The notes beneath the pieces were generated by a model, which was not told where the DNA came from, did no database searches, and saw nothing but the letters and a program-made list of their open reading frames with translations. From positions 124,001 to 188,000 of the forward strand of contig SNVD02008873.1 of assembly GCA_013180625.2 (NCBI GenBank): a DNA stretch of 64,000 nucleotides, given 5' to 3'. The position numbers and the translations under genes are program-made. The stretch comes from Boswellia sacra. Taxonomy: Eukaryota > Streptophyta > Magnoliopsida > Sapindales > Burseraceae. This document shows, in pieces, positions 40,782 to 52,570 of the stretch (the stretch's first letter is position 1; each line of letters opens with the position of its first letter).

Positions 40782-40875
40782 GAGCCTTTTTAATTTTAGC
40801 CTTCCTCCATAAAATTTTCATCCCAATAGCCTCTTACCCTTGAAATTACCTCAATGCTCTTGTATATTTTGAAAC
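40782..40875 (+). repeat. Left terminal inverted repeat of the MULE
   Basis: Pairs with 62232-62325 in inverted orientation. Matching blocks include AATTTTAGCCTT, TTTCA and CAATAGCC (CAACAGCC in the partner). Confidence 0.65.
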
Positions 40876-42029
40876 TCAAATAACCCTTCTTCCTCCCTCG
40901 AGACAAACCATCAAATCGTCACTTTGAATACAAAAATTTCGGTCAGTATTCAAAGTTGATTTTGCTACTACTCTAGAGAGAGAAGGGGAGTCCATCATGA
41001 TCATGAAGAGAGAGAAAGTTCATTGTTTTAGAGAGAGAATGGGGAGTTGTCAAAGCTTGATTGCTAAACCATCTTCAATCCCAATAAGTAACCATGAAAA
41101 CCTTGAATTTATATTGTAAAATATGTGGGTTTTTGGATTATTTTTAGATATAACGCAAAATTTGTGATTAGAAAGAGAAACAACAATACATGTGGCTATT
41201 TGGTTGATGTTTTATGGTTCTTTTTTATAATGGATTCGGTTTGCATGATTTTGGGGTTTGGTTGTTGTGTTTTTTTCATTTAATTTGGTGTGCTTTTCTT
41301 GTGGTTAGTTGTTTGTTTAGTGTGAAAAGTGTTGTTTTAAAGGTTGAAAAAGATGATTCAATGGTGTCAAATGTCAAACCATCATTAAACACTCAAATTG
41401 TTTGTAGAAACTTATCGAATTGTGCTGTTGGACTGTGTAATTAATTGTTTATTCTATCAAAATATCATTGAATTTATGCATGCCATCGTCAAGCGATCGA
41501 ACAATGTTTGTTGAATTTTAAAGATGTTGTTTCGACGATTAGTTTTGGAGCCATTGAACCATCGGATTGAGTAGTCAATCTGTCAAATTACATGTCATTT
41601 GGGTGAAGGGCAATTTGTCTTGTGTCAAACTTGTGTCAAATCGTGAGTAGTGCCATCGGATTTGTAGTTACCCTTGTCAAAGTAACATTTGCTTTATCGA
41701 ATTGTCAGAATGTGCAATTCAATAATTCGATTTGCACTTAGTCAAATTGTCAAATTTTTGGACATAAATGCTTTTTTGAGCATTTTATACATGGTTTTAT
41801 GATTCTAAAACAATTTTTACTCTTACTTTCAAGTTTAGACATGGAGCCATGAAGCCGAGGATCACTTTTGGCCTTCAAACACCAAAATCTGACCATTACG
41901 ATACGACGATTACGGCTATGGTAAGGTTGGACTACATTAAAGAGTTCCAAAAATTATCGAAAAAGTAAAAGAAGATGTTCCTGAAGGAGACCTATTTTAG
42001 ATATCTGATGGACATCCATGAGTTGACTT
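40876..42029. other. MULE left subterminal region
   Basis: Begins with GA-rich runs (40975-41045). From about 41490 to 41750 it is crowded with TCGAA, TCGAT and GTCAAA words, a composition mirrored near the right end (61670-61870). No gene was recognised. The 76-codon frame at 41214-41444 is hydrophobic and unrecognised. Confidence 0.5.
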
Positions 42030-43560
42030 TCCCTGGCAAATTGGTAAACTATTGACCCTTTTGCTTTCGGATGTCTGTAAGGCATTCGTGAGCTAACTTT
42101 CCCTAATGGAACTCTGAGTTTATATTGACAGTCGAAATGTTGATCATGCAGGGAAGACCATCAGATTCTTGCCCCATGAGTTCGCTTTGACCACCGGATT
42201 GAGCTTCAGTTCGTTGCCTAAGTTTGACAAGAACCCTAAATACCGCCTGCACGACAAATATCTTGGCGGAAAGCAAATCAAGTTGAATGAATTTAAGACA
42301 TGGACTAAGAATTTGGATCTCTCAACTGTGAGGGATTCAAATGTAGTGAAGTTGATTGCACATTAGGTTTTACAGTGTCTCCCATTGGGCCAGTTGAAAA
42401 CATTACTTGTTAATTTGGATTACCTTGAATTGGTAGACGATTTGGATAAGTTTAGCGAATATCCTTAGGGGATAGTGGCATGGAAGGAGATGTATCACGA
42501 CCTTAGGACTGATGTGTTAGATCATGTATCGAAGCACTAACAAAGGAAGACGATAAAGGATGCACACGACAGGGAGAAGTATAACCTTTATGGATGCTCA
42601 TATGCTTTCTAAATACTTAATTTTTTTTTGGTTTTGGTTTTTGGTTAATTACATTACATTAACTGTGTGACTTATGTTAACTGTAGGTCTGGTTGTACGA
42701 GACAATTTCTTTTGTTAGAGAGTCTTACACAAGGAATGGATCAAATTTCGCAAAAAATATCTCACGTATACTGAGTTAGATAAGTAGCAGCAGGCTCATT
42801 ACCTAAGCTAAGATTCTGAGGGATGTGTTTGATGGAACACGATGAGTAAGGATGTTGGAATTGAACTGTATAATGCACATAGGTTTATTACACATACTTT
42901 ATATATTAACACTTTTCTTTCAAGAGGGGGATTCCCCCAAGGTGAGTCTTCAAGCAAAACTAGAGGAGTTGAATGACGATCGTTATATTGAGAATCGACG
43001 GTGGATTCGCAGACCTAAAGGACTATTTGTTGAGTGGGCTAAGGCTAATAAAGTACCCTTGCTTGTTGTATCAAAGCACAAAAGAAGTCAAAAGGGAAAG
43101 AAATAGTGCATATCGAGGTGTCTCTGCCCAAAGCATCTTAGGTGCCATCGAAGTCTAAGGCAATACATGTAGAGGGCCAAGTTAGTATAATCCCGTGATT
43201 AGACATACAATGCATTATCGTTTGTTTGTTTTCGAATTAAAAATAGTCTTGTCTTTCGTGCAAATGACTTTTAGTTCTACTATCCTGAGGGTCTATTGGA
43301 TGCCATTCAGGTTGAGCTTGCAGTTCAATGTGCAGAGTTAGCTACTACTTTACTAGTATGTTGGACAAGCTAAAAAGATCCAGGCATTGTCAGAGGAGGT
43401 CTAGAAGTTGCATAAAGTGATCCAAGAACTCAGAGAGGAGCATGCATTGGATGTTGAGGATCTCGAGGTACTTGAAACTATAAATTTCATTAAATGTATT
43501 GTAACATCTTGTATTTTACTACAAGAGGAAACCATCCATTCAGCCATAACTCCGCATACT
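42030..43560 (+). pseudogene. DUF1985-containing 5' part of Ulp1-like MULE gene
   Basis: The translation around 42169-42540 gives LPHEFALTTGLSFSSLPKF, KYRLHDKYLGGKQIKLNEF and, after a stop, NLDYLELVDDLDKFSEYPWG-like sequence (TGG mutated to TAG). This is the DUF1985 pattern found upstream of Ulp1 domains in MULE-carried genes. A further frame at 42922-43106 (LQAKLEELNDDRYIENRRWI) and scattered coding-like pieces to 43560 follow. The gene is then cut by the gypsy retrotransposon and resumes after 57064. Multiple stops show it is dead. Confidence 0.65.
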
Positions 43561-43576
43561 CACGCCTAGCCTAATC

Positions 43577-43581
43577 CTGAA
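43577..43581 (+). repeat. Target site duplication CTGAA (left)
   Basis: CTGAA immediately precedes the 5' LTR and recurs at 57060-57064 immediately after the 3' LTR. Confidence 0.9.
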
Positions 43582-45240
43582 TGATGAACACTTAAATATG
43601 AATACTTAATAAGAGCTTAATTCATCATATTGCATTAATAGTGTCATTAAATTCTTCAACTTAAGCATATTTATAGTCTTTATATCTTTTAAATTAACTT
43701 CATCTTAATTTTGGTTTATGTTACAAGTTCGGTAAAATAGGCATAACTTTCTATTTATAGATCAGAATAGTGCAAATCTTGATTTGTTGGAAAGCTGATT
43801 AAATTATCTACAAGATTCTCTTGTTTCACTTCGGCTCGATAACACGTAGGAAAATACGCCTTGGCAAAGTTCTGCCTGACTGAATTCTTCTTTCCTCGAT
43901 CGTAAGACGAATGAGATAAAAAAGGCCATCATTGGGGCAAACATTTCATTAATCATCATGAAATTCGAGCTCTTAGTGGATCGAAAATGGGCTTGAAGTG
44001 AACCCATCTGCAATTTCAGCCCAGCCTGACCATGCATCTGTATTTTGACCATATTTCTTGATATACGTATCCAAATCATATGAATCAAGATGTCCTCGAA
44101 AGCTAAGAGAAATATCTACAACTTTTATGAAGACATGTGATCAAAATTCTAAATAATTCGGTGCCAAAATCGGTGGTCAAAGTCAGTGCATATGATAATC
44201 TAAATTGTCAACAAGATATTTTACAATTGTCCGTTTATAATTTGATAAGTTTGCCCCTGAATGTATTTATAAATAGAGGTGCATTGTGACCCATAAGGAC
44301 ATCTTGATTTTGGCCTGGATCTCTTATTATTGTGTTTTTCTCTTATGTTTTGTTCTTTTAATGTTATTAATAAATCATTTTCTTTTTGTAATTTATTTTC
44401 TTTTTTGCTTAATGTTTCACTAAATTCTCTCTTGCTAAGGTGAAAGTGTGAAACTCTTGATATGAGAATGAGGATTTTCTAACCCTTTGATATGTGCTTA
44501 ATAATCATAATCTTTTGTTATTTATTTTATATGATTTATATTTATTTTCTTAATCAATCTTGACACCTCTCGTAAAGTGGAGGTCTTGATCTATTGTAGA
44601 TAATCCTTGGCATATCAAATGCTTGGATCCTTTCTATATGTCGTATGGTTCTTCCTTACCTATACAAGTTTAGTTAGGAACCTTGATTTGTTGTAGACAT
44701 ATAGTGATTGACACATTGGATGCTTGAACCCATTTAGAAGAAGTGGTATAAATATTGGTAATGAAACAAATATAATTCATATAACTAAAATGGGCTTTCC
44801 TATTGGAATCTCCTTGATGTGTGGATTCCAATTGAGTTATAACTGGGTTATTTATTCTTATTTGATATATCAAGGGTGGATCCCCTAACCTAAGCTTTCA
44901 TCATTATTGTGTTAATTCCTTTTACTTTTGTATTTTAAGTATTCTTGTTTATTGCTTTTTTTTTTTCATTTGCTATGGTAGGTTTTACCTCCTATTTTCA
45001 TGAATGGTTTTACCAAATTTTGTTTTTATTTTACATTTGAATGGTCAGTAGTACCACCTACCATCTTTACTTATATTTATTGATATTATCTTGTCATTTC
45101 TTTGAACTATTCATATCATATTTCTTGTTCTATGGTTTGTAACGCTAAATCCCCTTTCTCGTGGATTGACTTCGATCTTGCGGGGTTTATTACTTGGACA
45201 CTCTTATACTTGGGAGATAATTCTATTTTTCGATGTGTCA
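43582..45240 (+). repeat. 5' LTR of the gypsy element
   Basis: Matches 55531-57059 along its whole length except for a segment of about 130 bases (around 43815-43950) that is missing from the 3' LTR. Begins TGATGAACAC, ends GATGTGTCA. Confidence 0.92.
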
Positions 45241-45246
45241 AGTTTT

Positions 45247-45263
45247 TAGTGCTATTGTCAGGA
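45247..45263 (+). other. Primer-binding site, deaminated
   Basis: TAGTGCTATTGTCAGGA starts six bases after the 5' LTR. Relative to TGGCGCCGTTGCCGGGG, a binding site known from Athila/Tat-type elements, the differences are almost all C-to-T or G-to-A. Confidence 0.6.
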
Positions 45264-45440
45264 AAGGTAAAATTTGGCATGCAAAATTATAAGTATTCTC
45301 TTTTCTCATTTTAGATCTTAATTTTTTCTTTGTCGTGTATTCATCTTTTCTTTTCTTTTCTTTTTCAAATTTGCATGAAAATTTGGTCACACACATCTAA
45401 TGGTAGAGTTGTTAAGAAAACATCATCTTTCTTAGAAAAT

Positions 45441-46985
45441 ATGGCCAACAATCAAGTGGAAAGGTTCACGGATGAAGGGGATAATCGTTCCCAACAAAAT
45501 GACCAAAACCAACCAAGAACCTTTAGAGATTACATGAATCCGGTAAAGAGTAGTGCACCATCTTGTGTAGTTTCTCCTCTCGATGCAATCCATTTTAGTT
45601 TCAAATCAAGTTTCGTTTAACTTTTACCCACCTTTCATAGCCTTGATATGGAGAACCCATATTCACATTTAAAAATCTTTGAAGAGGTGTGTAACTCCTA
45701 TAGTGACTCAAATTGTAGCATAAACACTATTAGATTAAATCTTTTTCCTTTTTCTTTAAAAGATAAAGCTAGAACATGGCTACAAAATTTGAGATCAAGC
45801 TCCATCAATTCATGGGGTGAGATGAAACAACAATATTTGAAAATTTTTTTCCTACGCATAGAACAAATTTTTTTAAAAAACAAATCACCATTTTCACTGA
45901 AAAACAAAGAGAAACCCTTAATGTTAGGATAGATATAAAGAATTACTTAATACCTGTCCTCACCATGGTTTTAAAACTTGGTGAACAGTTGCACACTTCT
46001 ATTAAGGGTTAACACCTCAAGATAGGTAACTAGTAAAACTACTGTGTAACGGACAATTTGGAGATAAAGACCCTGACGAAGTAATTGACTATCTAGATTC
46101 ATTAGCAGACAAAGCTCAAAATTGGGACATTGCTGTCACCTATAAGATACCAAGCAAAGCCCCACCCTCGAAATCCAGTAGAGGCATTTACAACCTTAGG
46201 GAAGACCATGACCTTCAAGCCAAATATACATCCCAAGCTAGAAAAATCGAAACTTTAAAAATGAAAAAGAGTGGTCAATTGAATTATACACAATAGATTG
46301 TTTATCACATTTGTAATGATAATGACCATCCCACTGATGAGTGCCCAACTTTGCCTGCCTTTAGGGAATGTCTCTATGAACAAACCAATGTCTTGAACAC
46401 TTTCAAAAGGCCAAATCACAATCCATACTCACAAACCTACAATCTCGATTGGAGAAATCATCCGAATTTTAGTTGAAAAAATGACAATCATGCACAACTT
46501 CACAAGTCCCTTTTCAAACACGTCAAAATTTTCAAAATTCTCATGATCATGCATATGCTCCTCCTCCTAGGAAGGACCTTGAAGAAATATTGCATTCATT
46601 CATTACAAAGTAAGGACTTTCAATAGTCAAACTGCCCAAATACTAGCAAATTTGTCAGACACTCTTGCAAAATTTGCATCTATATTTAGCATTCAAGAAA
46701 AAAGAAAATTTCCTTCTCAAACATTACAAAACCCCAAAGATCAATCTAACTCAAGTACGGGTAGTTCAAATAGCCATTATGTGGACTAAGCCAAAACAGT
46801 CATGACCCTTCACAATGGTAAGGTTATTGAAAAATACATTCCTAAACCTTACGAGAAAGAAGAAAAATCGATCTCTAGAGGTCAGGAAGAGGTTACCAAA
46901 CCAACACCTAATGAAGATGGAACCAAATCCCCGTTTGCACCTCCATTTTCTCAAGCATTAGCTACATAAAAGAAGCTAACCCACA
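45441..46985 (+). pseudogene. Gypsy gag (degenerate)
   Basis: The ATG at 45441 gives MANNQVERFTDEG, then RTFRDYMNPVKSSAPSCVV. After one stop, DMENPYSHLKIFEEVCNSYS and LFPFSLKDKARTWLQNLRSS follow, the capsid region typical of plant gypsy gag. Near 46297-46345 a zinc-knuckle relic reads YHICNDNDHPTDEC. The first cysteine of CX2CX4HX4C has become tyrosine. Several stops and frameshifts follow. The structural protein would have formed the particle; this copy cannot. Confidence 0.85.
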
Positions 46986-47495
46986 ATTCTGAAATTTTTG
47001 AAATTTTCAATAGGTGAAGGTCAATATTCCCTTTCTAGATGTGATCAAATAGGTACCTCTTATGCAAAATTTTTGAAATATTTGTGCACTGTGAAAAGAA
47101 AATTGAATGTGAAAAATAAGACCTTTCTAGCTGAGCAAGTAAGTCTTATTTTTCAAAACAATAATACAGTGAAATATAAGGATCTAGGTTGTCCTATAAT
47201 TTCATGTATTATTGGAGATCATAAAATTGAACAAGTTTTACTTGATCTTGGCGCTAGTGTGAATTTACTTCCATATTCGGTTTTTTAGAAACTCAATCTA
47301 GATGAGTTAAAACCAACTTCTGTGACTCTTTTGCTTGCTGATAATCAATTAAAATGCCAAGAGGAGTAGTAGAAGATGAGTCAGTTCAAGTCGATAAATT
47401 CATTTACCCAGTGAATTTTATCATCTTGGATACACAACCAGTGGAAGTATGTAATTCAATTCCTGTCATTTTACAGCGTTCATTTCTAACTACCT

Positions 47496-47500
47496 CTAAT
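47496..47500 (+). repeat. Target site duplication CTAAT (left)
   Basis: CTAAT precedes the nested element and recurs at 49330-49334. Removing 47501-49334 rejoins the protease reading (LTTSN followed by INCRNG). Confidence 0.9.
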
Positions 47501-47908
47501 TGATGAGGAACGGGGTTCCTCAACTTAAAAGAAAGGGAGGGAGATATAGACAGAGGAAATGAAAGAAATAATAGAAGAATTTGAGGGAGAAGTATTGTGA
47601 AATCGAGGGAGAAAAATAATTTTCTTACTAAAAGATCAAAAATCCATATTCAACAACCTTAGAAATAAAATAACTAAAGACACTTATTTATAGTGCTGAC
47701 AATCATAATTTAACTAAGAAATAGAATTTAATTCTAACTAAACAAGAAAATATCTAAATTAAATCCTAGATAATATAGTACACTATTAACTAGAAAAATA
47801 ACTCAAATTAGGATTACTACCAATTTGGGAATTCAAAATCCCTAATTAATTAAAATCCCAAAAATCAAAATTAAAATCCCTAATTTATTCCTAACATGTC
47901 CTACATCA
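47501..47908 (-). repeat. 3' LTR of the nested element
   Basis: 408 bp, about 90% similar by eye to 48890-49329. The size difference is due to small indels. Confidence 0.88.
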
Positions 47909-47964
47909 ATTCTTCCCCGTTTGAAAGAACTCATACTCCTAGCGGGTTGTCAAGAAGGAAGATG

Positions 47965-48417
47965 TCAATACACAAGGAAACGCCACGTCTTGTCTTTCAC
48001 GATCATTGGAAAGTCGTCAATCCACATCTTCACTTCATAACGATCCAATATTAGAAGCACACATGATAGAAAAATTACTGATGCTTTAGTGGCTTTCGAT
48101 TTTGGTAAAGAAACAATAATAACCATGGAAGACTTTACCGTGGACCTAATAATAGAAGTAGAAGAACCCAAATATGAATCACAACCTATGAAATCAACTT
48201 TTTGAATGATTTCATGAGATTCTTCACATGTAGGCTTCACATCATCAGTAGAATTCATCTTGCCCTCAATCTCAATATCATCTCTAGATTCATGCCTATC
48301 TTCAAGATCAATCTTGCTTGCTTCATCATCTCTACTAGAATCATCACACTCATCCTCATGGTTCTTAGGAGTTGCACCCAAAATCCCTTGATTCCTATGT
48401 TTGGTAGATGACTCCAC
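47965..48417 (-). CDS. 150-codon ORF of the nested LTR element, unknown product
   Basis: Not recognised. The predicted protein starts MESSTKHRNQGILGATPKNH, is acidic and hydrophilic through its middle (DECDDSSRDDEASK, EDRHESRDDIEIEGK), and ends in a more hydrophobic part (SSMVIIVSLPKSK, VKMWIDDFPMIVKDKTW). It has no zinc knuckle, protease or polymerase motif. It is intact while surrounding retroelement genes are full of stops, which may reflect a younger insertion more than function. Its position between primer site and purine tract is where gag would be expected. Confidence 0.35.
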   Translation of the reverse strand: MESSTKHRNQGILGATPKNHEDECDDSSRDDEASKIDLEDRHESRDDIEIEGKMNSTDDVKPTCEESHEIIQKVDFIGCDSYLGSSTSIIRSTVKSSMVIIVSLPKSKATKASVIFLSCVLLILDRYEVKMWIDDFPMIVKDKTWRFLVY

Positions 48418-48623
48418 ATTAAGTTCTTGTTTTGTGAGAAAGAAAGCTTGTAAGTCTTTTATAGTTGCTAATATTTCTACTACTCCATGGCGTCCATTCT
48501 ACTTTCCAAAACATCAATCCTAATGTTTGTCTTATTTTCTAAGGCTTGTATCATTGAGAGTATTGAAGTTTGTAATGAAGGACACATTGTAGTTATCGAC
48601 AAGAAGAGTATGATGGTGGTCAC

Positions 48624-48735
48624 GGTGAACAGTAACTAAGATGAACAATAGCTCAGTAAACAGTATCTGTGGTGAATAGTAAATCTGGTGAACAGTAGTT
48701 TCGGGGGTGAACAGTGCACGTTTCATGAATAGTGA
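48624..48735. repeat. Degenerate GTGAACAGTA array
   Basis: At least six spaced copies of GTGAACAGTA-like words (GTGAATAGTA, GTGAACAGTG and others) lie inside the nested LTR element, between its primer site and its ORF. Confidence 0.7.
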
Positions 48736-48871
48736 CTATAACTTTTTTTTTTTAATTGAAGGGGTGATGGAAGATGAATTTAGGGTAAAGTAAGTTAATG
48801 GTGGTGGGAGGTTTAGGGTTTATAGGTTGAACAAAAAATTAAAGGATAAATAGTATAAGAGGGGGTCAAAA

Positions 48872-48887
48872 CCACGCTCTGATACTA
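48872..48887 (-). other. Primer-binding site of the nested element
   Basis: The minus strand reads TAGTATCAGAGCGTGG right after the LTR. Family consensus for the Met-initiator tRNA site is TGGTATCAGAGC, so one base differs. Confidence 0.75.
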
Positions 48888-48889
48888 AT

Positions 48890-49329
48890 TGATGAGGAAC
48901 AGGGTTCCTCAACTTAAAAGAAAGTGAGAGAGATATAGACAGAGGAAAGGAAATAAATAATAGAACAATTTGAGGGAGAAGTAGAGTGAAATTGAGGGAG
49001 AAAAATAATCTTTTTACTTAAAGATCAAAAATCTATATTCAACAACCTTAGAAATAAAATAACTAAAGACATTTATAGTGCCGACAATCATAACTTAACT
49101 AGAAAATAGAATCTATTAGGAAATAAAATCTAATTCCAACTAAACAAGAAAATACCAAAATTAAATCTTAGATAAAATAGTAAACTATTAACCAAGAAAA
49201 TAACTGAAATTAGGATTACTCCTAATTTAGGAAGTCAAAATCCCTAATAATAGTCAATATCCCTAATTAATTAAAATCCCTAAAATCAAAATTAAAATCC
49301 CTAATTTATTCCTAACATGTCCTACATCA
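48890..49329 (-). repeat. 5' LTR of the nested element
   Basis: 440 bp, ending at the CTAAT duplication. Confidence 0.88.
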
Positions 49330-52300
49330 CTAATGATTTAATTAATTGCAGGAATGGAGTCATGAAGCTATCATTCGAGAACATGACATTAGAACTTAAC
49401 GTTCTTAATATGTGCAAACAACTGTATCAAGAAGATGATGAAATCGAGAAGGCTAATATAATTGAAACTATTGTGGAAGACCACATCTAAAAAGAGAGCT
49501 TTTCTGACCCTTTGGAAACCTGTTTAGTCAATTCATTAGAATCAAGTATGCAACTGGAGCCAAATCTTTCTAATATGTATTCTTTATTGGATTGTGGATA
49601 GGTGATGAAAAACAAAGGCTCGAAGCCACAATTCAAAGAATTAGGACAAATGAATGAAAGCAAGGAAGAGGAAGCTCCCAAGTTAGAATTAAAGCCTTTA
49701 CTTGAAGGACTAAAATATGCATATTTTGGGGAGAATCAAACATATCCGGCGGTAATTTTTTCATCCCTCACAAGCGAGCAACAAGGTAAGTAGATAGAAG
49801 TGCTTAAAAGACATAAAAATACAATTGGATAGACTTTAAAAGACATAAAAGGCATTAACCCTTTGATTTGGACACATAGAATACATTTAGAAGAAAATGC
49901 CAAATCATCCCAACAACCTCAAAGTAGATTAAATCCCTACATGAAAGAGGTCATTAGGGATGAAGTTCTCAAACTACTTGATATGAGAATTATATACCCT
50001 ATTTCTGATAGTAAATGGGTAAGTCCTACACAAGTAGTACTAAGAAATCTGGCATTACAGTAGTTAAAAATGAAAATGGTGAATCGTTATCAACTCGAGT
50101 CTCATCTAGTTGGAGGATGTCAATTGATTATAGAAAATTAAATGCTGTCACCAGAAAAGACTATTTTTCCTTGCCATTCCTTGTCCAAATTTTAGAAAGA
50201 GTAGCAAGATACTCCTACTACTACTTTCTCGATGGATACTCAGGATATTATCAAATTCCTATTGTACTTGAAGACCAAGAAAAGACCACATTCACGTGCT
50301 CCTTCGGTACTTTTGCATTTAGAAGGATGTCTTTTGGACTTTGTAATGCTCTAGTTACTTTTCAAAGATGCATGTTAAGCATTTTCAGTGATATGGTTAA
50401 GCATTATTTAGAAGTTTTCATGGATGATTTAACTGTCTTTCGAAACTCTTTTGATAATTGTCTTGAAAATCTAGAAAAAGTCCTAACAAGGTGTAAGGAA
50501 AAATGCCTTATTTTGAATTGAAAAAAATGTTATTATATGGTTACTTCAGGAATTGTCTTAGGTCATGTGGTGTCTTCCTAGAATTGAAGTGGACAAAGCA
50601 AAAGTGGAATTAATTTCCCATTTGCCTCCACAAAAAACAGTTAAAGAGGTCCGTTTATTCTTAGGGCATGTTAAATTTTATAGGAAGTTCATAAGAAATT
50701 TTAGTGCTATATCTAAACCTCTTTGTAACCTCTTAATAAAATATACTTCTTTTGAATGGACTTAAGAATATCAAAATGCCTTTGATAAATTAATTGGACT
50801 TTAATAACTGCTCCAATTATGCAATCTCCTGATTGGTCCTTGCCTTTTGAATTGATGTATGATGCGAGTGACTATGTTGTTGGTGCTGTTTTAGGACAAA
50901 GAAAAGAAGGTAAGCCTTATGTGATATACTATGCAAGTAGAACTTTAAATGATGCATAAATGAATTACATAACAAATAAAAAAAGAACTAATTACAATAG
51001 TATTTGCATTGGACAAATTTCGATCTCATTTAATTGGTTCTCTAACGATTATTTACACTGACCATGCAGTTGTGAGATATTTAATGTCTAAACAAGATGT
51101 AAAACCTAGATTGATACGGTGGATCTTATTGCTCCAAGAATTAAACTTCATAATAAAGGATAAAAAAGGAGCCAAAAATGTCGTTGCAGATCATCTGTCA
51201 AGATTAATGACAAAGACATTAATTGAAACTTCACCTATCAATGACTCTCTTCCTAATGAATTTTTATTCTCTGTTGTTGCAATACCTTGGTTTACTAACA
51301 TTGTAAATTTTCTTGCAACAGGAGAAATGCCACCTCATTGGAATGCTCAAGACAAAAGGAAGTTTTTGACCGAGGTAAAAAATTATTATTAGGATGATCC
51401 ATATCTGTTCAAATATTATCTAGACCAAATAATTAGAAGATCTATACCCGATAATGAGGTAAGTAGTGTCATTAATTTTTGTCATTCCAAAGCATGTGGA
51501 GGACATTTTTCATCTAAAAAAACAGTTGCTAAAATCTTACAATGTGGATTTTATTGGCCCACTTTATTTAAAGATACACATGCATTTTGCTAAACATGTG
51601 AAAATTGTCAAAAATTGGGATCTATTTCAAACGAAACATGATGCCTTTGAATCCCATTTTTGTTGTTGAAATCTTTGATTGTTGGGGTATTGATTTTATG
51701 GGGCATTTTCCACCATCATTTGATTTTGTGTACATTCTTGTTGTAGTAGACTATGTTTCAAAATGGGTCGAGGCAATTCTATGTCGAAACAATGATCACA
51801 AAACAATTATCGAATTCTTGAAATAGAATATCTTGTGTAGATTTGGAATACCTCGAGCCATTATTAGTTATGGGGGTACACATTTTTGTAATAAACCATT
51901 TGAAACTCTAATGAAGAAATATGGAATAACCCATAAAGTTTCTACACCTTATCACCCGCAAACAAGTGGACAAGTTGAATTAGCTAATAGGAAGATAAAA
52001 CAGATCTTAGAAAAAATGGTTAACCTATACCGTAAAGATTAGTCTTTAAGACTTAATGATGTACTTTAGGCTTACTGAACTACTTTCAAAACATCATTGG
52101 GAATGTCTCCTTATAGATTAGTTTATGAAAAACCTTGTCACTTCCCTGTGAAAATTGAGCATAAAGCTTATTAGGCCATTAAAACTTTTAACACAAATTT
52201 GGATGATGCTTGCAAGTTACGTAAACTCCAACTGAATGAACTTGAAGAAATCAGGAATAAGGCTTATGAAAATTCTAAAATCTACAAAGAAAAAATGAAG

Positions 52301-52570
52301 GTTTTTCATGACAAATTCATTGTCAGAAAATCTTTTGAACCTTCATAAAAAGTTCTTTTGTATGATTCAAGATTGCATTTATTTTTCGGTAAACTTTGGT
52401 CTCGTTGGACTGGACCTTTCATTGTTAAAAATGTTTTCTCTCACAGAGTTGTTGAAATTGAGAACCCAAAGAATGATAATGTTTTTAAAGTTAATAGACA
52501 ATACTTAAAACCATTCTTTGAAAATTTTGATCAAAATGAAGAGTTCATTGCTTTAATCGATCCTTTTTAA

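Larger units (their letters stand above)
47501..49329 (-). mobile_element. Small non-autonomous LTR retrotransposon nested in gypsy pol
   Basis: 1829 bp, flanked by a perfect CTAAT duplication. Two LTRs (47501-47908 and 48890-49329) begin TGATGAGGAAC and end CCTACATCA on the plus strand. It runs on the minus strand: next to the right LTR the minus strand reads TAGTATCAGAGC, a near-match to the initiator-Met tRNA binding site, and before the left LTR it reads AACGGGGAAGAAT, a purine tract. There is no gag or pol; only a 150-codon frame (47965-48417) is present. The size is between TRIM and LARD classes. Confidence 0.88.
46990..52570 (+). pseudogene. Gypsy pol: protease, RT, RNase H, integrase (degenerate, interrupted)
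   Basis: The protease motif DLGASVNLLPYSVF lies near 47245-47286, and the gene is interrupted at 47500 by the nested LTR element. It resumes after 49334 with NGVMKLSFENMTLELNVL. RT spans about 49960-50560 (DYRKLNAVTRKD, FLDGYSGYYQIPI, active site FMDD near 50417-50428). RNase H is at about 50810-51215 (YDASDYVVGAVLGQ, TDHAVVRYL). Integrase is at about 51660-52060 ([21 protein letters not shown]). The second catalytic Asp is Tyr (codon 51869-51871, in ISYGGTHF). The C-terminus, to 52570, has WTGPFIVKNVF. Many TAG, TAA and TGA codons lie in between, so it is inactive. Confidence 0.9.
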
